A DNA stretch of 54,154 nt from an uncultured Caulobacter sp. (GCF_937900395.1 NZ_CALCDX010000062.1:1-54154); one strand, 5' to 3'. Positions 18,103 to 26,630 are shown, counted from the first letter of the stretch. The notes: a model not told the origin generated them from the sequence alone. A program made the numbers and translations.

Positions 18103-18942
18103 ATGTTCGCCAAGACCTATCACGCCACTCATCCGGACATGATGTTCGCGGTCAGCAACGATGACCTGCGCGACCGCTACCTGATGCAGGGCCTGTTCCA
18201 GGACGGCCAGATCGTCTTGACCTACAACCACGCCGAACGCTTCGTCGTCGGCGGCGTCGTGGCGACCAGCCCGATCAAGCTGCCCGACCAGACCGAGCCC
18301 GCCTCGGCCGCCGGCCACCCGTTCCTGGAACGTCGCGAACTGGGCGTGATCAATGTCGGCGAGACCACCGGCAAGATCACCGTCGACGGCGTCGCCTACG
18401 AGATCGTGCCGCGTGACGGCCTGTACGTGACTATGGGCGCCAAGGAGGTCACGTTCGAAGGCGTCGACGGCGCCGCGCGCTTCTACCTGGTCAGCCTGCC
18501 GGCCCACGCCGCGTTCGAGACCAAGAAGCTGGCCTTCGCCGACGCCATTCCGCTGGAGCGCGGCGCGCTGGAGACCAGCAACGAGCGCACGATCTACCAG
18601 TACATCGTGCCGACCACCTGCAAGTCGGCCCAGCTGCTGCTGGGCATGACCGTGCTGAAGCCGGGCAGCGTCTGGAACACCATGCCGCCCCACCTGCACG
18701 ACCGCCGCTCGGAAGCCTATTTCTACTTCGGCCTCGGCGAGAACGATCGGGTCTTCCACTACATGGGCGAGCCGGACGAGATGCGTCACATCGTGATCGC
18801 CAACGAGGAAGCCGTGATGAGCCCGCCGTGGTCGATCCACATGGGCTCGGGCACCGCCAACTACACCTTCATCTGGGCGATGGGCGGCGAGAACCTCGAC
18901 TACACCGACATGAACGTGCTGGACATCTGCCAGCTGAAGTAG
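18103..18942 (+). CDS. kduI: 5-keto-4-deoxyuronate isomerase
   Basis: A 279-residue double-cupin isomerase. The second cupin carries the metal ligands in PPHLHDRRSEAYFYF and a later SIHMGSGTANYTFIW; the first half has RRELGVINVGETTGKI and DGLYVTMGAKEV. It isomerises 4-deoxy-L-threo-5-hexosulose uronate, the product of pectin-lyase action on oligogalacturonides, to 3-deoxy-D-glycero-2,5-hexodiulosonate, the substrate of KduD. A GGAG lies about eight bases before the ATG. Its presence shows that pectin breakdown products, not only free hexuronates, are used. Confidence 0.96.
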   Translation: MFAKTYHATHPDMMFAVSNDDLRDRYLMQGLFQDGQIVLTYNHAERFVVGGVVATSPIKLPDQTEPASAAGHPFLERRELGVINVGETTGKITVDGVAYEIVPRDGLYVTMGAKEVTFEGVDGAARFYLVSLPAHAAFETKKLAFADAIPLERGALETSNERTIYQYIVPTTCKSAQLLLGMTVLKPGSVWNTMPPHLHDRRSEAYFYFGLGENDRVFHYMGEPDEMRHIVIANEEAVMSPPWSIHMGSGTANYTFIWAMGGENLDYTDMNVLDICQLK

Positions 18943-18964
18943 GGGCTTTGGCCACCGGGCTCCG

Positions 18965-19070
18965 GTGTCATCCCGGCCGGAGCGCAGCGTAGAGCCGGGA
19001 CCCAGGGGCGGCCGCCTTGCCGCTGGCCCCTGGGTCCCGGATCGACCTTTCAGGTCGTCCGGGATGACAC
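18965..19070. repeat. Intergenic inverted-repeat element, family A copy 1
   Basis: Outer arms gtgtcatcccgg (18965-18976) and ccgggatgacac (19059-19070) and inner arms around cgggacccaggggc / gcccctgggtcccg form a two-level hairpin. A second copy at 26631-26740 shares both arm pairs. It lies in the kduI-kduD gap and may act as an mRNA stem-loop within the operon. Confidence 0.75.
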
Positions 19071-19092
19071 TCATTTTGGACAGGAACTGACA

Positions 19093-19848
19093 ATGGCCAA
19101 TCCGTTCAGCCTCGAAGGCAAGGTCGCGCTCGTCACCGGCGCCAACACCGGGATCGGGCAGGGGATCGCCATCGCCCTGGCCGCCGCCGGCGCGGACATC
19201 GCCGCCGCGGGCCGCAGCGAGCCGACCGAAACCCAGAAGGCCGTCGAGGCTCTCGGCCGCAAGTTCCTGTCGATCAAGGCCGACTTCGGCTCGACCGAGC
19301 CCGTCCAGCGCGTGGTCGACGAGACCGTCGCCGCCTTCGGCAAGGCCGACATCCTGGTCAATAACGCCGGCATCATCCGCCGCGCGGACTCGATCGAGTT
19401 CAGCGAGGCCGACTGGGACGCGGTGATGGACACCAATCTGAAGGTCGTCTTCTTCCTGACCCAGGCCTTCGCCAAGCAGGCGCTGAAGCAGGGTGGCGGC
19501 AAGGTGATCAACATCGCCTCGCTGCTGTCCTTCCAGGGCGGCATTCGCGTGCCGTCGTACACCGCCGCGAAGTCGGGTCTGGCCGGCCTGACCAAGATCC
19601 TCGCCAACGAGTGGGCGACCAAGGGGATCAACGTCAACGCCATCGCGCCGGGCTATTTCGACACCAATAACACCGAGGCCCTGCGCAACGACGCCGACCG
19701 CAACGCGGCCATCCTGGCGCGCATCCCGGCCGGTCGCTGGGGCCGTCCCGAGGACATCGGCGGCGCCGCCGTGTTCCTGGCCTCGTCGGCTTCGGACTAC
19801 GTCCAGGGGATTACTCTGCCCGTGGATGGCGGCTGGCTGGCTCGCTGA
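19093..19848 (+). CDS. kduD: 2-deoxy-D-gluconate 3-dehydrogenase (KduD-type SDR)
   Basis: A 251-residue classical short-chain dehydrogenase. Motifs are TGANTGIGQG (NAD site, about residue 15), NNAGI, the catalytic Ser in NIASLLSFQG, YTAAK (Tyr-x3-Lys) and the C-terminal YVQGITLPVDGGWLAR. In this context it reduces 3-deoxy-D-glycero-2,5-hexodiulosonate to 2-keto-3-deoxygluconate, after KduI. AGGA lies eight bases before the ATG. A 150-base gap with a hairpin repeat separates it from kduI, but it probably remains in the same operon. Confidence 0.94.
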   Translation: MANPFSLEGKVALVTGANTGIGQGIAIALAAAGADIAAAGRSEPTETQKAVEALGRKFLSIKADFGSTEPVQRVVDETVAAFGKADILVNNAGIIRRADSIEFSEADWDAVMDTNLKVVFFLTQAFAKQALKQGGGKVINIASLLSFQGGIRVPSYTAAKSGLAGLTKILANEWATKGINVNAIAPGYFDTNNTEALRNDADRNAAILARIPAGRWGRPEDIGGAAVFLASSASDYVQGITLPVDGGWLAR

Positions 19849-20022
19849 CGAAATAAAAGCACGCAATCGGTCGATGGTAGCGCAACCATCGTGCCGAGCG
19901 GGTTTTCTCGTCTGGTGAACAAGGCTAGAGGGCGCCCTGGCGTCAAGTCTCCCCGCCGCGACGCGCCCTCGAACCTTCTGTCTGCATGGGATCCCGCCGC
20001 TCGGGGTCCTCGGAGTCCGCGC

Positions 20023-22752
20023 ATGCGCAACCCGGCCCTGTCGATCGACGTCGATCGTCCGACCAGCCACCACGTCCGCAAGAACGCCAATCTGCTGAGC
20101 GACTTGCTGGTCGAGGCGATCGCCTATCTGGAAGGCGAGGAGGCCGCCGCCCTGGTGGCCCGGGCCCGCAAGGTCGCCTCGCACGAGGATGTCGCCAACG
20201 GCGACGCCCCGGTGCTGGATCACCTGTTCTCCGACCTTTCGAAGGATCAGGCCGTGTTTCTGGCCCGCGCCTTCGCCAGCCACTCGCTGCTGGCCAATAT
20301 CGGCGAGGACGTCGCCGGCCGCCGTCGACACGCCGAGGCCGACGCCCAGCCGGGCGACGCCCGTCCCCGCACCCTGGTCGACGCCGTCAAGCTGCTGAAG
20401 GCCCAGGGCAAGACCGACGAGGATCTGGCACGGACCTTCGGCGCGATGAACGTCGTGCCGGTGCTGACCGCCCACCCGACCGAGGTGCGCCGCCGCAGCA
20501 TGGTCGACCGCGAGACCGAGATCTCGCGTCTGATGGCCCTGCGCCGCCACCACCTGCCGCCGGATCTGGACGCCGAGATCCGCGAGAGCCTGTTCCGCGA
20601 GATCGCCCTGATGTGGCGAACGCGCCTTTACCGGCCCGAGCGGATCACGGTGAAGGACGAGATCCGCAACGCGCTCTCGATCGTCCGCACCTCGATCCTG
20701 CCGGCGATCATCGACCTCTATGGCGACTGGACCGGCAAGATCGGCCAGCACGGCCATCTCGCGCCACTGCTGAAGCTGGGCTCGTGGCTGGGCGGCGACC
20801 GCGACGGCCATCCGGGCGTCAATGGCGAGACGCTGAAGCTGGCCTTCGCCAGCCAGTCGCGCGTGATCCTCGACTGGTACGCCGGCGAGGTCCGCAAGCT
20901 GTGGTCCAACCTCGCCGTCTCGACCGCCTATGCGCCGGTGTCGGAGGAGCTGCTGGCCCTGGCCGCCCAGACCCGCGATCCCTCGGTCCACCGCCTGGAC
21001 GAGCCCTATCGCCTGGCCCTGGAGTTGATCTTCGACCGCCTGACCGCCGTCTCGCAGAAGCTGACCGGCCAGCCCGTGGCCTTCGCCACGGGCGTCACCA
21101 GCGTCGAGCCCTACGGCCATCCGGACGCCTTCATCGCCGACCTGTCGGTGATCATCGAGAGCCTCGAACGCAATGGTGGCGAGCGCCTGGTCGGCTCGGC
21201 CCTGCGCACGCTGGTCGAGGTGGCCAAGGCCTGCGGCTTCCACCTGATGAGCCTGGACCTGCGCCAGAACGCCGACGTCCATGAGCGGACGATCCACGAA
21301 CTCTACGAGCGCGCCGGCTCCGGGGTCGCCTATCTGAAGCTCGACGAGGACGCACGCTGCAAGCTGCTGATCGAGGAGCTGTCGCACCAGCGGCCGCTGG
21401 TCTCGCCGTTCACCGAGTACAGCGAGGAGACGACCAAGGAGCTGGCGACCATGACCGCCGCCGCCCAGGCGGTGCGCGACTACGGCCACGGGTGCCTGGG
21501 GGCCTACATCATCTCGAAGTCGGCGACCCTGTCCGACATCCTCGAGCCGCTGGTGCTGCTGAAGCAGGTGGGCCTGGTCTGGGGCGGCGCGGCGCCGCGC
21601 GCCTCGGTCAAGGTCGCGCCGCTGTTCGAGACCATCGGCGACCTCGAGAACGGTCCCGCCGTCCTGCGCCAGTGGCTGGAGCTTCCGCTGGCCCGCTCGA
21701 TCCTGGGCGATCGACCGGTGCAGGAGATCATGCTCGGCTACTCCGACAGCAATAAGGACGGCGGCTATGTCGCCAGCCGGCGGGGCGTCGCGGTCGGGGC
21801 CTCGGCCCTGGCCCGCGAGGCCGACCGGATGGGCGTCGGCTTGCAGCTGTTCCACGGTCGGGGCGGCAGCGTCGGGCGGGGCGGGGGACCGGCCGCCGAG
21901 GCCGTGCTGGCCCAGCCGGCCGGCACCGTCCAAGGCCGCATCCGGATGACCGAGCAGGGCGAGATGATCGCCCGCCGCTTCGGCGACCAGCCCACCGCGC
22001 GCCGCAATCTCGACGGCCTGGCCGCCGCCGTGCTGATCGCCAGCGACCGTCCGGTCCACGCGCCCGACCCGAAGATCGACGCGGCGATGACGGCCCTGGC
22101 CGACGCCTCGTTCCACGGCTTCCGCGCCCTGGTGTACGACGATCCGGCCTTCGAGGACTTCTTCTGGTCGGTCACCCCGATCAGCGAGATCGTCGGCCTC
22201 AACATCGGCAGCCGTCCGGCCAGCCGGACCGCCAGCCGCAAGATCGAGGACCTGCGGGCCATCCCGTGGGTGTTCAGCTGGTCCCAGGCTCGCTTCATGC
22301 TGCCCGGCTGGTACGGCTTCGCCTCGGGCGTCGACCGGGCGGGCCTCTCGGTCGAGCAGCTGCGCGACCTGGCCGGCAACTTCGACTTCTTCGCCTCCCT
22401 GCTGTCGAACATGGAGCTGGCCCTGGCCCAGAGCCACATGCCGATCGCCTCGCGCTACGTCGCGCTGTCGCCGGATAAGGAGAGCGCCCAGCGCATCTTC
22501 GCGACGATCCGGCGCGAGCACGAGCGGGCGGCCGAACTGGCCCTAGCCATTCGCGGCGGGACCAGCCTGCTCGACAACCAGCCCGACCTCGCCGAATCCG
22601 TCGCCCTGGCGGGCCGCGTCGTCGATCCGCTGAACCATCTGCAGCTGGAGCTGCTGTCGCGGCGCCGGGCGGGGGACCAGGACGATGAGCTGCGGCTGGC
22701 GATCCAGCTGACCGTCGCCGGCATCGCCGCCGGTTTGCGCAATACGGGGTGA
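20023..22752 (+). CDS. ppc: Phosphoenolpyruvate carboxylase
   Basis: A 909-residue PEPC that makes oxaloacetate from PEP and bicarbonate. Active-site blocks are VLTAHPTEVRRR (catalytic His, about residue 150), LGGDRDGHP (about 256-264), GYSDSNKDGGYVASR (about 572) and FHGRGGSVGRGGGP (about 610). It ends in the canonical RNTG. The ATG at 20023 is preferred over an upstream in-frame start 132 bases earlier because family members begin shortly before the conserved LLSDLLVEAI. It lies 174 bases after kduD. PEPC would refill the TCA cycle when growth runs on pyruvate and triose from KDPG cleavage. Confidence 0.96.
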   Translation: MRNPALSIDVDRPTSHHVRKNANLLSDLLVEAIAYLEGEEAAALVARARKVASHEDVANGDAPVLDHLFSDLSKDQAVFLARAFASHSLLANIGEDVAGRRRHAEADAQPGDARPRTLVDAVKLLKAQGKTDEDLARTFGAMNVVPVLTAHPTEVRRRSMVDRETEISRLMALRRHHLPPDLDAEIRESLFREIALMWRTRLYRPERITVKDEIRNALSIVRTSILPAIIDLYGDWTGKIGQHGHLAPLLKLGSWLGGDRDGHPGVNGETLKLAFASQSRVILDWYAGEVRKLWSNLAVSTAYAPVSEELLALAAQTRDPSVHRLDEPYRLALELIFDRLTAVSQKLTGQPVAFATGVTSVEPYGHPDAFIADLSVIIESLERNGGERLVGSALRTLVEVAKACGFHLMSLDLRQNADVHERTIHELYERAGSGVAYLKLDEDARCKLLIEELSHQRPLVSPFTEYSEETTKELATMTAAAQAVRDYGHGCLGAYIISKSATLSDILEPLVLLKQVGLVWGGAAPRASVKVAPLFETIGDLENGPAVLRQWLELPLARSILGDRPVQEIMLGYSDSNKDGGYVASRRGVAVGASALAREADRMGVGLQLFHGRGGSVGRGGGPAAEAVLAQPAGTVQGRIRMTEQGEMIARRFGDQPTARRNLDGLAAAVLIASDRPVHAPDPKIDAAMTALADASFHGFRALVYDDPAFEDFFWSVTPISEIVGLNIGSRPASRTASRKIEDLRAIPWVFSWSQARFMLPGWYGFASGVDRAGLSVEQLRDLAGNFDFFASLLSNMELALAQSHMPIASRYVALSPDKESAQRIFATIRREHERAAELALAIRGGTSLLDNQPDLAESVALAGRVVDPLNHLQLELLSRRRAGDQDDELRLAIQLTVAGIAAGLRNTG

Positions 22753-22770
22753 GCCTCCTTGTCATCCGAC

Positions 22771-22890
22771 CTCCCCGGCGAATGCCGGGGTCCAGGTCGA
22801 GCCCGCTGACCCAGCGGGACCGATGAGGGCGGAAGGCGCGTCATCCCAAGCCGTTCAGGCTGAATCTGGGCCCCGGCATTCGCCGGGGAG
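22771..22890. repeat. Intergenic inverted-repeat element, family B copy 1
   Basis: ctccccggcgaatgccgggg (22771-22790) is the exact reverse complement of 22871-22890. A related copy lies at 44321-44442 and shares the segment before the right arm (gttcaggctg, atctgggccc). It is downstream of ppc and may help end its transcript. Confidence 0.75.
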
Positions 22891-23012
22891 ACCGGTTTGT
22901 TAAACGTCGTTCTTTCATTCCTGCAAAGCCTTTCGTTTTCAATCGGTTGTCTATCTCCAAAACCGAGGCTCGCGCCGCTTGCGCTCCCCGTCGCTTTCTG
23001 TTTATCTGCGCA

Positions 23013-23027
23013 TGACACCGGTGGCTA
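23013..23027. promoter_or_regulatory. Hexuronate-type operator, upstream copy before eda
   Basis: TGACACCGGTGGCTA, matching the core TGACACCGGT of the other sites but with a poorer right half. Its centre is 45 bases from the centre of the next site, about four helical turns. Confidence 0.6.
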
Positions 23028-23057
23028 AGTGGCCTGGCCACTTTCCCTCCTCTCGAG

Positions 23058-23071
23058 TGACACCGGTGTCA
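23058..23071. promoter_or_regulatory. Hexuronate-type operator, perfect palindrome before eda
   Basis: TGACACCGGTGTCA is a perfect 14-bp palindrome and the strongest version of the motif in the window. It lies 367 bases upstream of eda, so the eda-kdgK transcript would carry a long leader or also use a nearer promoter. Confidence 0.75.
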
Positions 23072-23437
23072 TCACGTTTCGGCTCGACGTCGTGGTCGGT
23101 CCGTCTCGTTTGCGGCTCTTTGAGCTCGCTCCTGCGCAAACTCCGGGGCGTCGGGTCATGCCGGCGCCCTCACTTTTGCGTCGGCGGTCGGGTGAGGGGA
23201 GGCGCGGCAAAAGGTTTGGGGAAGGAAACGAGGACCAGTGTCTTTCACGCGGATCGCGAGCCCGGCGGCTCGGCCCCGCGTTCCGCCTTTTAGTTTGACG
23301 TAGCGGCAAGCCAGTTGTGGCGCCTGTCCGCAACGCGGTCTAAGGGAACGGCCTGAGCCGGCATCGGCGAAATTTTGCTCACGCGGCCGTCTTTCCGGCG
23401 CGCCGCGCAAGAACGAGCCTTCGGGAAGGAGTTTGAG

Positions 23438-24112
23438 ATGGTGAAAGACCGTATGGCGGTGCTGACCGCCCTGATGGACCAGGGCGTGATCCCGGTGTTC
23501 TACCACCCCGACATCGAGGTCTGTAAGAACGTGATCCAGGCCTGCGCCGACGGCGGCGCGCCCTGCATCGAATTCACCAACCGCGGCGATTTCGCCAGCC
23601 ACGTCTTCTACGAAGTCACCCGCTACTTCGATAAGGCCGATCCGCGCGTGATCATGGGCGTGGGCTCGATCGTCGACGCCCCGACCGCCGGCATCTACAT
23701 CGCGAACGGCGCCAAGTTCGTCGTCGGCCCGATCCTGAACGCCGACGTCGCCAAGGTCTGCAACCGTCGCAAGATCCCGTATTCGCCGGGCTGCGGCTCG
23801 GCCTCGGAAATCTCGTACGCCGAGGAACTGGGCTGCGAGATCGTCAAGGTGTTCCCGGGTTCGTCGGTCGGCGGCCCCGACTTCGTCAAGGCGGTGCTGG
23901 GCCCGATGCCCTGGACCCGCATCATGCCGACGGGCGGCGTCGATCCGGACGAGGCCTCGGTGAAGAAGTGGTTCGGCGCGGGCATCGTCGCCGCCGGCAT
24001 GGGCTCCAAGCTGATCACGCAAGAGCTGCTGGACGCCAAGGACTACGCGGGCATCTCCAAGAAGGTCCGCGAGACCGTCGATCTGATCAAGAAGGTTCGT
24101 GGGAAGGCCTAA
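23438..24112 (+). CDS. eda: KDPG / KHG aldolase
   Basis: A 224-residue class I aldolase cleaving 2-keto-3-deoxy-6-phosphogluconate to pyruvate and glyceraldehyde-3-phosphate. It carries the active-site Glu in CIEFTNRG, GVGSIVDAPTA, FVVGPILNADV, the Schiff-base Lys in EIVKVFPGSSVGG and a C-terminal phosphate site MPTGGVDPDEASVKKW. It is close to the Eda family, slightly long at the C-terminus. A GGAAGGAG-like ribosome site precedes the ATG at 23438. kdgK follows seven bases later, so the two are co-transcribed and complete the hexuronate pathway. Confidence 0.95.
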   Translation: MVKDRMAVLTALMDQGVIPVFYHPDIEVCKNVIQACADGGAPCIEFTNRGDFASHVFYEVTRYFDKADPRVIMGVGSIVDAPTAGIYIANGAKFVVGPILNADVAKVCNRRKIPYSPGCGSASEISYAEELGCEIVKVFPGSSVGGPDFVKAVLGPMPWTRIMPTGGVDPDEASVKKWFGAGIVAAGMGSKLITQELLDAKDYAGISKKVRETVDLIKKVRGKA

Positions 24113-24118
24113 GACCAA

Positions 24119-25225
24119 ATGACCGACAACATCCTGAACATCCGCCCGGCTTCGGAAACGAAGTGGGACTGCGCCAGCTTCGGCGAAGTGATGCTGCGTT
24201 TCGACCCGGGCTTCGGCCGGGTCCGCAACGCCCGCCAGTTCAACGTCTGGGAAGGCGGCGGCGAGTACAACGTCGCCCGCGCGTTCCGGAAGTGCTGGGG
24301 CAAGCGCTCGACCGTCGTGACGGCCCTGCCGAACAACGATCTGGGCTGGCTGGTCGAGGACCTGATCATGCAAGGCGGCGTGGACATGTCCCACGTCATT
24401 TGGCGTGAGTTCGACGGCCTGGGCCGCAACACCCGCGTCGGCCTGAACTTCACCGAAAAGGGCTTCGGCGTCCGTCCGGCCCTGGGCTGCTCGGACCGTG
24501 GTCACTCGGCCGCCTCGCAGATCCGCCCGGGTGAAGTGAACTGGGAAAAGCTGTTCGGCGAGGAAGGCGTGCGCTGGTTCCACACCGGCGGCATCTTCGC
24601 GGCCCTGGCCAGCAACACCGCCGAAGCCGTGATCGAGGCCGTGGAAGTGGCCCGCAAGTACGGCACGATCGTCTCCTACGACCTGAACTACCGCGCCAGC
24701 TTGTGGAAGTCTCAGGGCGGCAAGGAAGGCGCCCAGAAGATCAACCGCCACATCGCCAAGTACGTCGACGTGATGATCGGCAACGAGGAAGACTTCACCG
24801 CCTGCCTCGGCTTCGAAGTGGAAGGCCTGGACGAGCACATCAGCTCGATCGACCCGGCCAACTTCAAGAAGATGATCGAGACGGCCGTGAAGGAGTTCCC
24901 GAACTTCAAGGTCGCCGCGACCACGCTGCGTAACGCCAAGACCGCCTCGGTCAATGACTGGTCGGCGATCCTGTACGCCGGCGGCCAGTTCTACGCCTCG
25001 ATGATGCGCGAGAACCTGGAAATCTATGACCGCGTCGGCGGCGGCGACGGCTTCGCGTCGGGCCTGGCCTACGGCTTCATGGAAGGCAAGGGCCCGCAGG
25101 CCGCCGTCGAGTACGGCGCGGCTCACGGGGCGCTCGCCATGACCACCCCGGGCGACACCTCGATGGTGCGCGCGGCCGAGGTCGAGGCCGTGATGAAGGG
25201 CAAGGGCGCGCGGGTCATCCGCTAA
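24119..25225 (+). CDS. kdgK: 2-keto-3-deoxygluconate kinase (PfkB family)
   Basis: A 368-residue sugar kinase. The PfkB core is visible as FGEVMLRFDPG near the start, WEGGGEYNVARAF (substrate loop), SYDLNYRASLW, and near the C-terminus the anion-hole/catalytic motif VGGGDGFASGLAYGF (GGGD in place of GAGD). It phosphorylates 2-keto-3-deoxygluconate at C6 for Eda. It is about 50 residues longer than the E. coli kinase, with a longer N-terminus and inserts. A terminator hairpin with a T-run begins about 30 bases after the stop. Confidence 0.93.
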   Translation: MTDNILNIRPASETKWDCASFGEVMLRFDPGFGRVRNARQFNVWEGGGEYNVARAFRKCWGKRSTVVTALPNNDLGWLVEDLIMQGGVDMSHVIWREFDGLGRNTRVGLNFTEKGFGVRPALGCSDRGHSAASQIRPGEVNWEKLFGEEGVRWFHTGGIFAALASNTAEAVIEAVEVARKYGTIVSYDLNYRASLWKSQGGKEGAQKINRHIAKYVDVMIGNEEDFTACLGFEVEGLDEHISSIDPANFKKMIETAVKEFPNFKVAATTLRNAKTASVNDWSAILYAGGQFYASMMRENLEIYDRVGGGDGFASGLAYGFMEGKGPQAAVEYGAAHGALAMTTPGDTSMVRAAEVEAVMKGKGARVIR

Positions 25226-25460
25226 GCGTCTCTCGTTCCCTGAAGAACAAGGAGAAGTCCTCGGTCGCAAGGCCGGGGACTTTTTCTTTGACGTAGGGCG
25301 GCCTGTATTCGTCCGCCTCATTACGTTCCTTCTCCGCGAGGATCTCGGCGAACCGCAGGAAGCGTTCCTGAAGCTTCCGGGTGAGCCAGGCTTGTTCATG
25401 CCGGCGACGCCGGGCCGAACGGGAGGCGCCTTTGCGCCGGGGTTTGCGAGGGGAGGGCAT
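25215..25460 (-). CDS. Small basic hypothetical protein
   Basis: An 81-residue protein beginning MPSPRKPRRKGASRSARRRR, a strongly basic N-terminus, followed by a helical Arg/Glu-rich part (WLTRKLQERFLRFAEILAEK) and an acidic/aromatic end. The start is chosen because AAAGGAG lies eight bases upstream, a near-perfect ribosome site that would be unlikely by chance. No family is recognised; the basic leader suggests nucleic-acid binding. The 3' end overlaps the last 11 bases of kdgK, and the kdgK terminator is embedded in its coding sequence on the other strand. Confidence 0.55.
   Translation of the reverse strand: MPSPRKPRRKGASRSARRRRHEQAWLTRKLQERFLRFAEILAEKERNEADEYRPPYVKEKVPGLATEDFSLFFRERETLSG
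25257..25289 (+). terminator. Intrinsic terminator of eda-kdgK
   Basis: gtcctcggtc and ggccggggac pair over ten positions (two G-U wobbles) around a GCAA tetraloop, followed by TTTTTCTTT. This is a good rho-independent terminator on the plus strand. It lies inside the antisense small gene at 25215-25460. Confidence 0.85.
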
Positions 25461-25476
25461 GGGGGAGCTCCTTTTA

Positions 25477-25598
25477 GGCCCCCTTCCCCCTTCATGGGGG
25501 AAGGGCCGGGGATGGGGGTGATCTGCTGAGCTGGTCGCCGAGCCGGTATCGACCGCCGTTGTCACCCCCACCCAACCCTCCCCCATCAAGGGGGAGGG
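25477..25598. repeat. Compound C-rich/G-rich hairpin element
   Basis: cccttccccc (25481-25490) pairs with gggggaaggg (25496-25505), and ccctccccc (25576-25584) with gggggaggg (25590-25598). The inner segments gggggtga and tcaccccc also pair, giving a cruciform-like unit of about 120 bases just upstream of the small basic gene. Confidence 0.65.
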
Positions 25599-26050
25599 CG
25601 CGCGGAAGCCTGCTCGGCGCTCCAGCGTCGAAGCTTGGGGAGGGATGCGGAGCGCCGGACCTTCGTCCGGAGTTCTGTTGTGTTGTTACCGTTTCGACGA
25701 AGACCGACGCTCCGCGCGATCGTTATCCGCCAGCCTCCCGTCAGGTGGCCCTGTTCAGGCCTTACCGGGACCCGAGCTTGCGAGTTTCCTCGAAGCCCGG
25801 CGGTCGGAGAGGACGAGCCACTACAGGCTAAGACACATCCTCTTGCCTCCAACCACGCCGACGGCGGGCGGGTCTGGCCAGCAACCAGATCCCCGGACCG
25901 TTCGAGTATCCCCCTCGAACCTGCCCCGCTCGACCGCCCCCCGAAGCCGCGAAGGTCGCTGGCCGCGCGCCCTCCCCAGTGCTTCGAAGTGAGAACAGGA
26001 TAAGGCCGGTTTGGGAGGGGAGGATGACATCGCGGGAGCGCTCGTGAACA

Positions 26051-26235
26051 TCCCTCTCTCTTGGAGAGAGGGAGGGGCCCATGCGCAGCATGGGAGGGTG
26101 AGAGGTTTCGCCCTTTCCGGACAAGGCAGGGAGCGGAAGGGTCTGAACAGGCTGAGGATTTACGGCTTGCCCCGTAACCTCTCACCCTCCCACGCCTGAC
26201 GGCGCGGGCCCCTCCCTCTCTCAAAGAGAGAGGGA
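26051..26235. repeat. Large imperfect inverted repeat (MITE/BIME-like)
   Basis: The left arm 26051-26107 and right arm 26176-26235 are imperfect reverse complements over about 57 bases. They share the blocks gagagggaggggccc and gggagggtgagaggtt, around a 68-base centre. Each arm end carries its own small hairpin (ccctctctc/gagagaggg). It has no ORF and ends 16 bases from the DUF1244 gene. Confidence 0.75.
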
Positions 26236-26251
26236 GTCCACGCCCGTTCCT

Positions 26252-26563
26252 TTACGGGCGTTCGCCGCGCAGCTTGGCGTTCAGCGCCAGGCTCTCTTCC
26301 ATTCGCGCCAGCTGCTCGGGCGTGGCGGGCGCCTGATGCTTGGCCTTCCACTCGGCGGCGGGCATGCCATGGACCGCCGCGCGGGCGGCCTCCTTGCTGA
26401 GCGCGCCGTCCGAAGCCTCGCTGACCCAGTCGCCCAGGCAATTGCGGCAGAAGCCGGCCAGACCCATCAGGTCGATGTTCTGAGCGTCGGCGCGCATTTG
26501 AAGATGCTCGACCAGGCGGCGGAAGGCGGCGGCGGCGTAACGGTCTTCGATGTCGACGGTCAT
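26252..26563 (-). CDS. DUF1244 (SMc04008-like) small protein
   Basis: A 103-residue protein: an N-terminal helix AAAAFRRLVEHLQMRADAQNIDLM, then the family signature GLAGFCRNCLGDWV with two cysteines, then AWKAKHQ-type helix content (AEWKAKHQAPATPEQLARME). DUF1244 proteins occur widely in Alpha- and Gammaproteobacteria; their function is unknown. The ATG at 26563 (MTVDIEDRYAAAAF) matches the family N-terminus and has AGGA upstream; an earlier in-frame TTG is unlikely. Monocistronic. Confidence 0.85.
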   Translation of the reverse strand: MTVDIEDRYAAAAFRRLVEHLQMRADAQNIDLMGLAGFCRNCLGDWVSEASDGALSKEAARAAVHGMPAAEWKAKHQAPATPEQLARMEESLALNAKLRGERP

Positions 26564-26630
26564 GGGCGTTTGTGTCCTGTGGGCGGCGCTAGTTGTCTCG
26601 TTCAGCACCGCTGAAAAGTCCAACACAACC

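Larger units (their letters stand above)
22753..23437. other. Long control region between ppc and eda
   Basis: These 685 bases contain no credible gene. They hold a family-B repeat (22771-22890), two copies of the hexuronate operator (23013-23027, 23058-23071), and then about 365 bases of leader before eda. I see no recognisable riboswitch in the leader; a TTGACG at about 23295 could be part of a second promoter. Confidence 0.5.
25461..26251. other. Repeat-rich gene-free region
   Basis: About 790 bases with several overlapping ORFs but none with recognisable content or ribosome sites. It holds the hairpin element at 25477-25598 and the larger inverted repeat at 26051-26235, with a small GTCCGG-type hairpin near 25650-25670 between them. 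Composition between the repeats is ordinary. I see no RNA gene. Confidence 0.5.

Noticed and set aside
13765..22521. An 8.7-kb open frame on the minus strand (2,918 codons)
   Set aside because: Only the last 502 codons are uxaA. The rest is antisense to lacI, uxaC, kduI, kduD and ppc, has no family resemblance, and is open because high-GC codon bias removes stops from the complementary frame.
23156..25495. 779-codon minus-strand frame opposite eda and kdgK
   Set aside because: Antisense shadow of two well-supported genes; only the separate frame at 25215-25460 has a ribosome site of its own.
25586..26224. 212-codon minus-strand frame in the repeat region
   Set aside because: Runs through the inverted-repeat element and has no recognisable domain or start signal.
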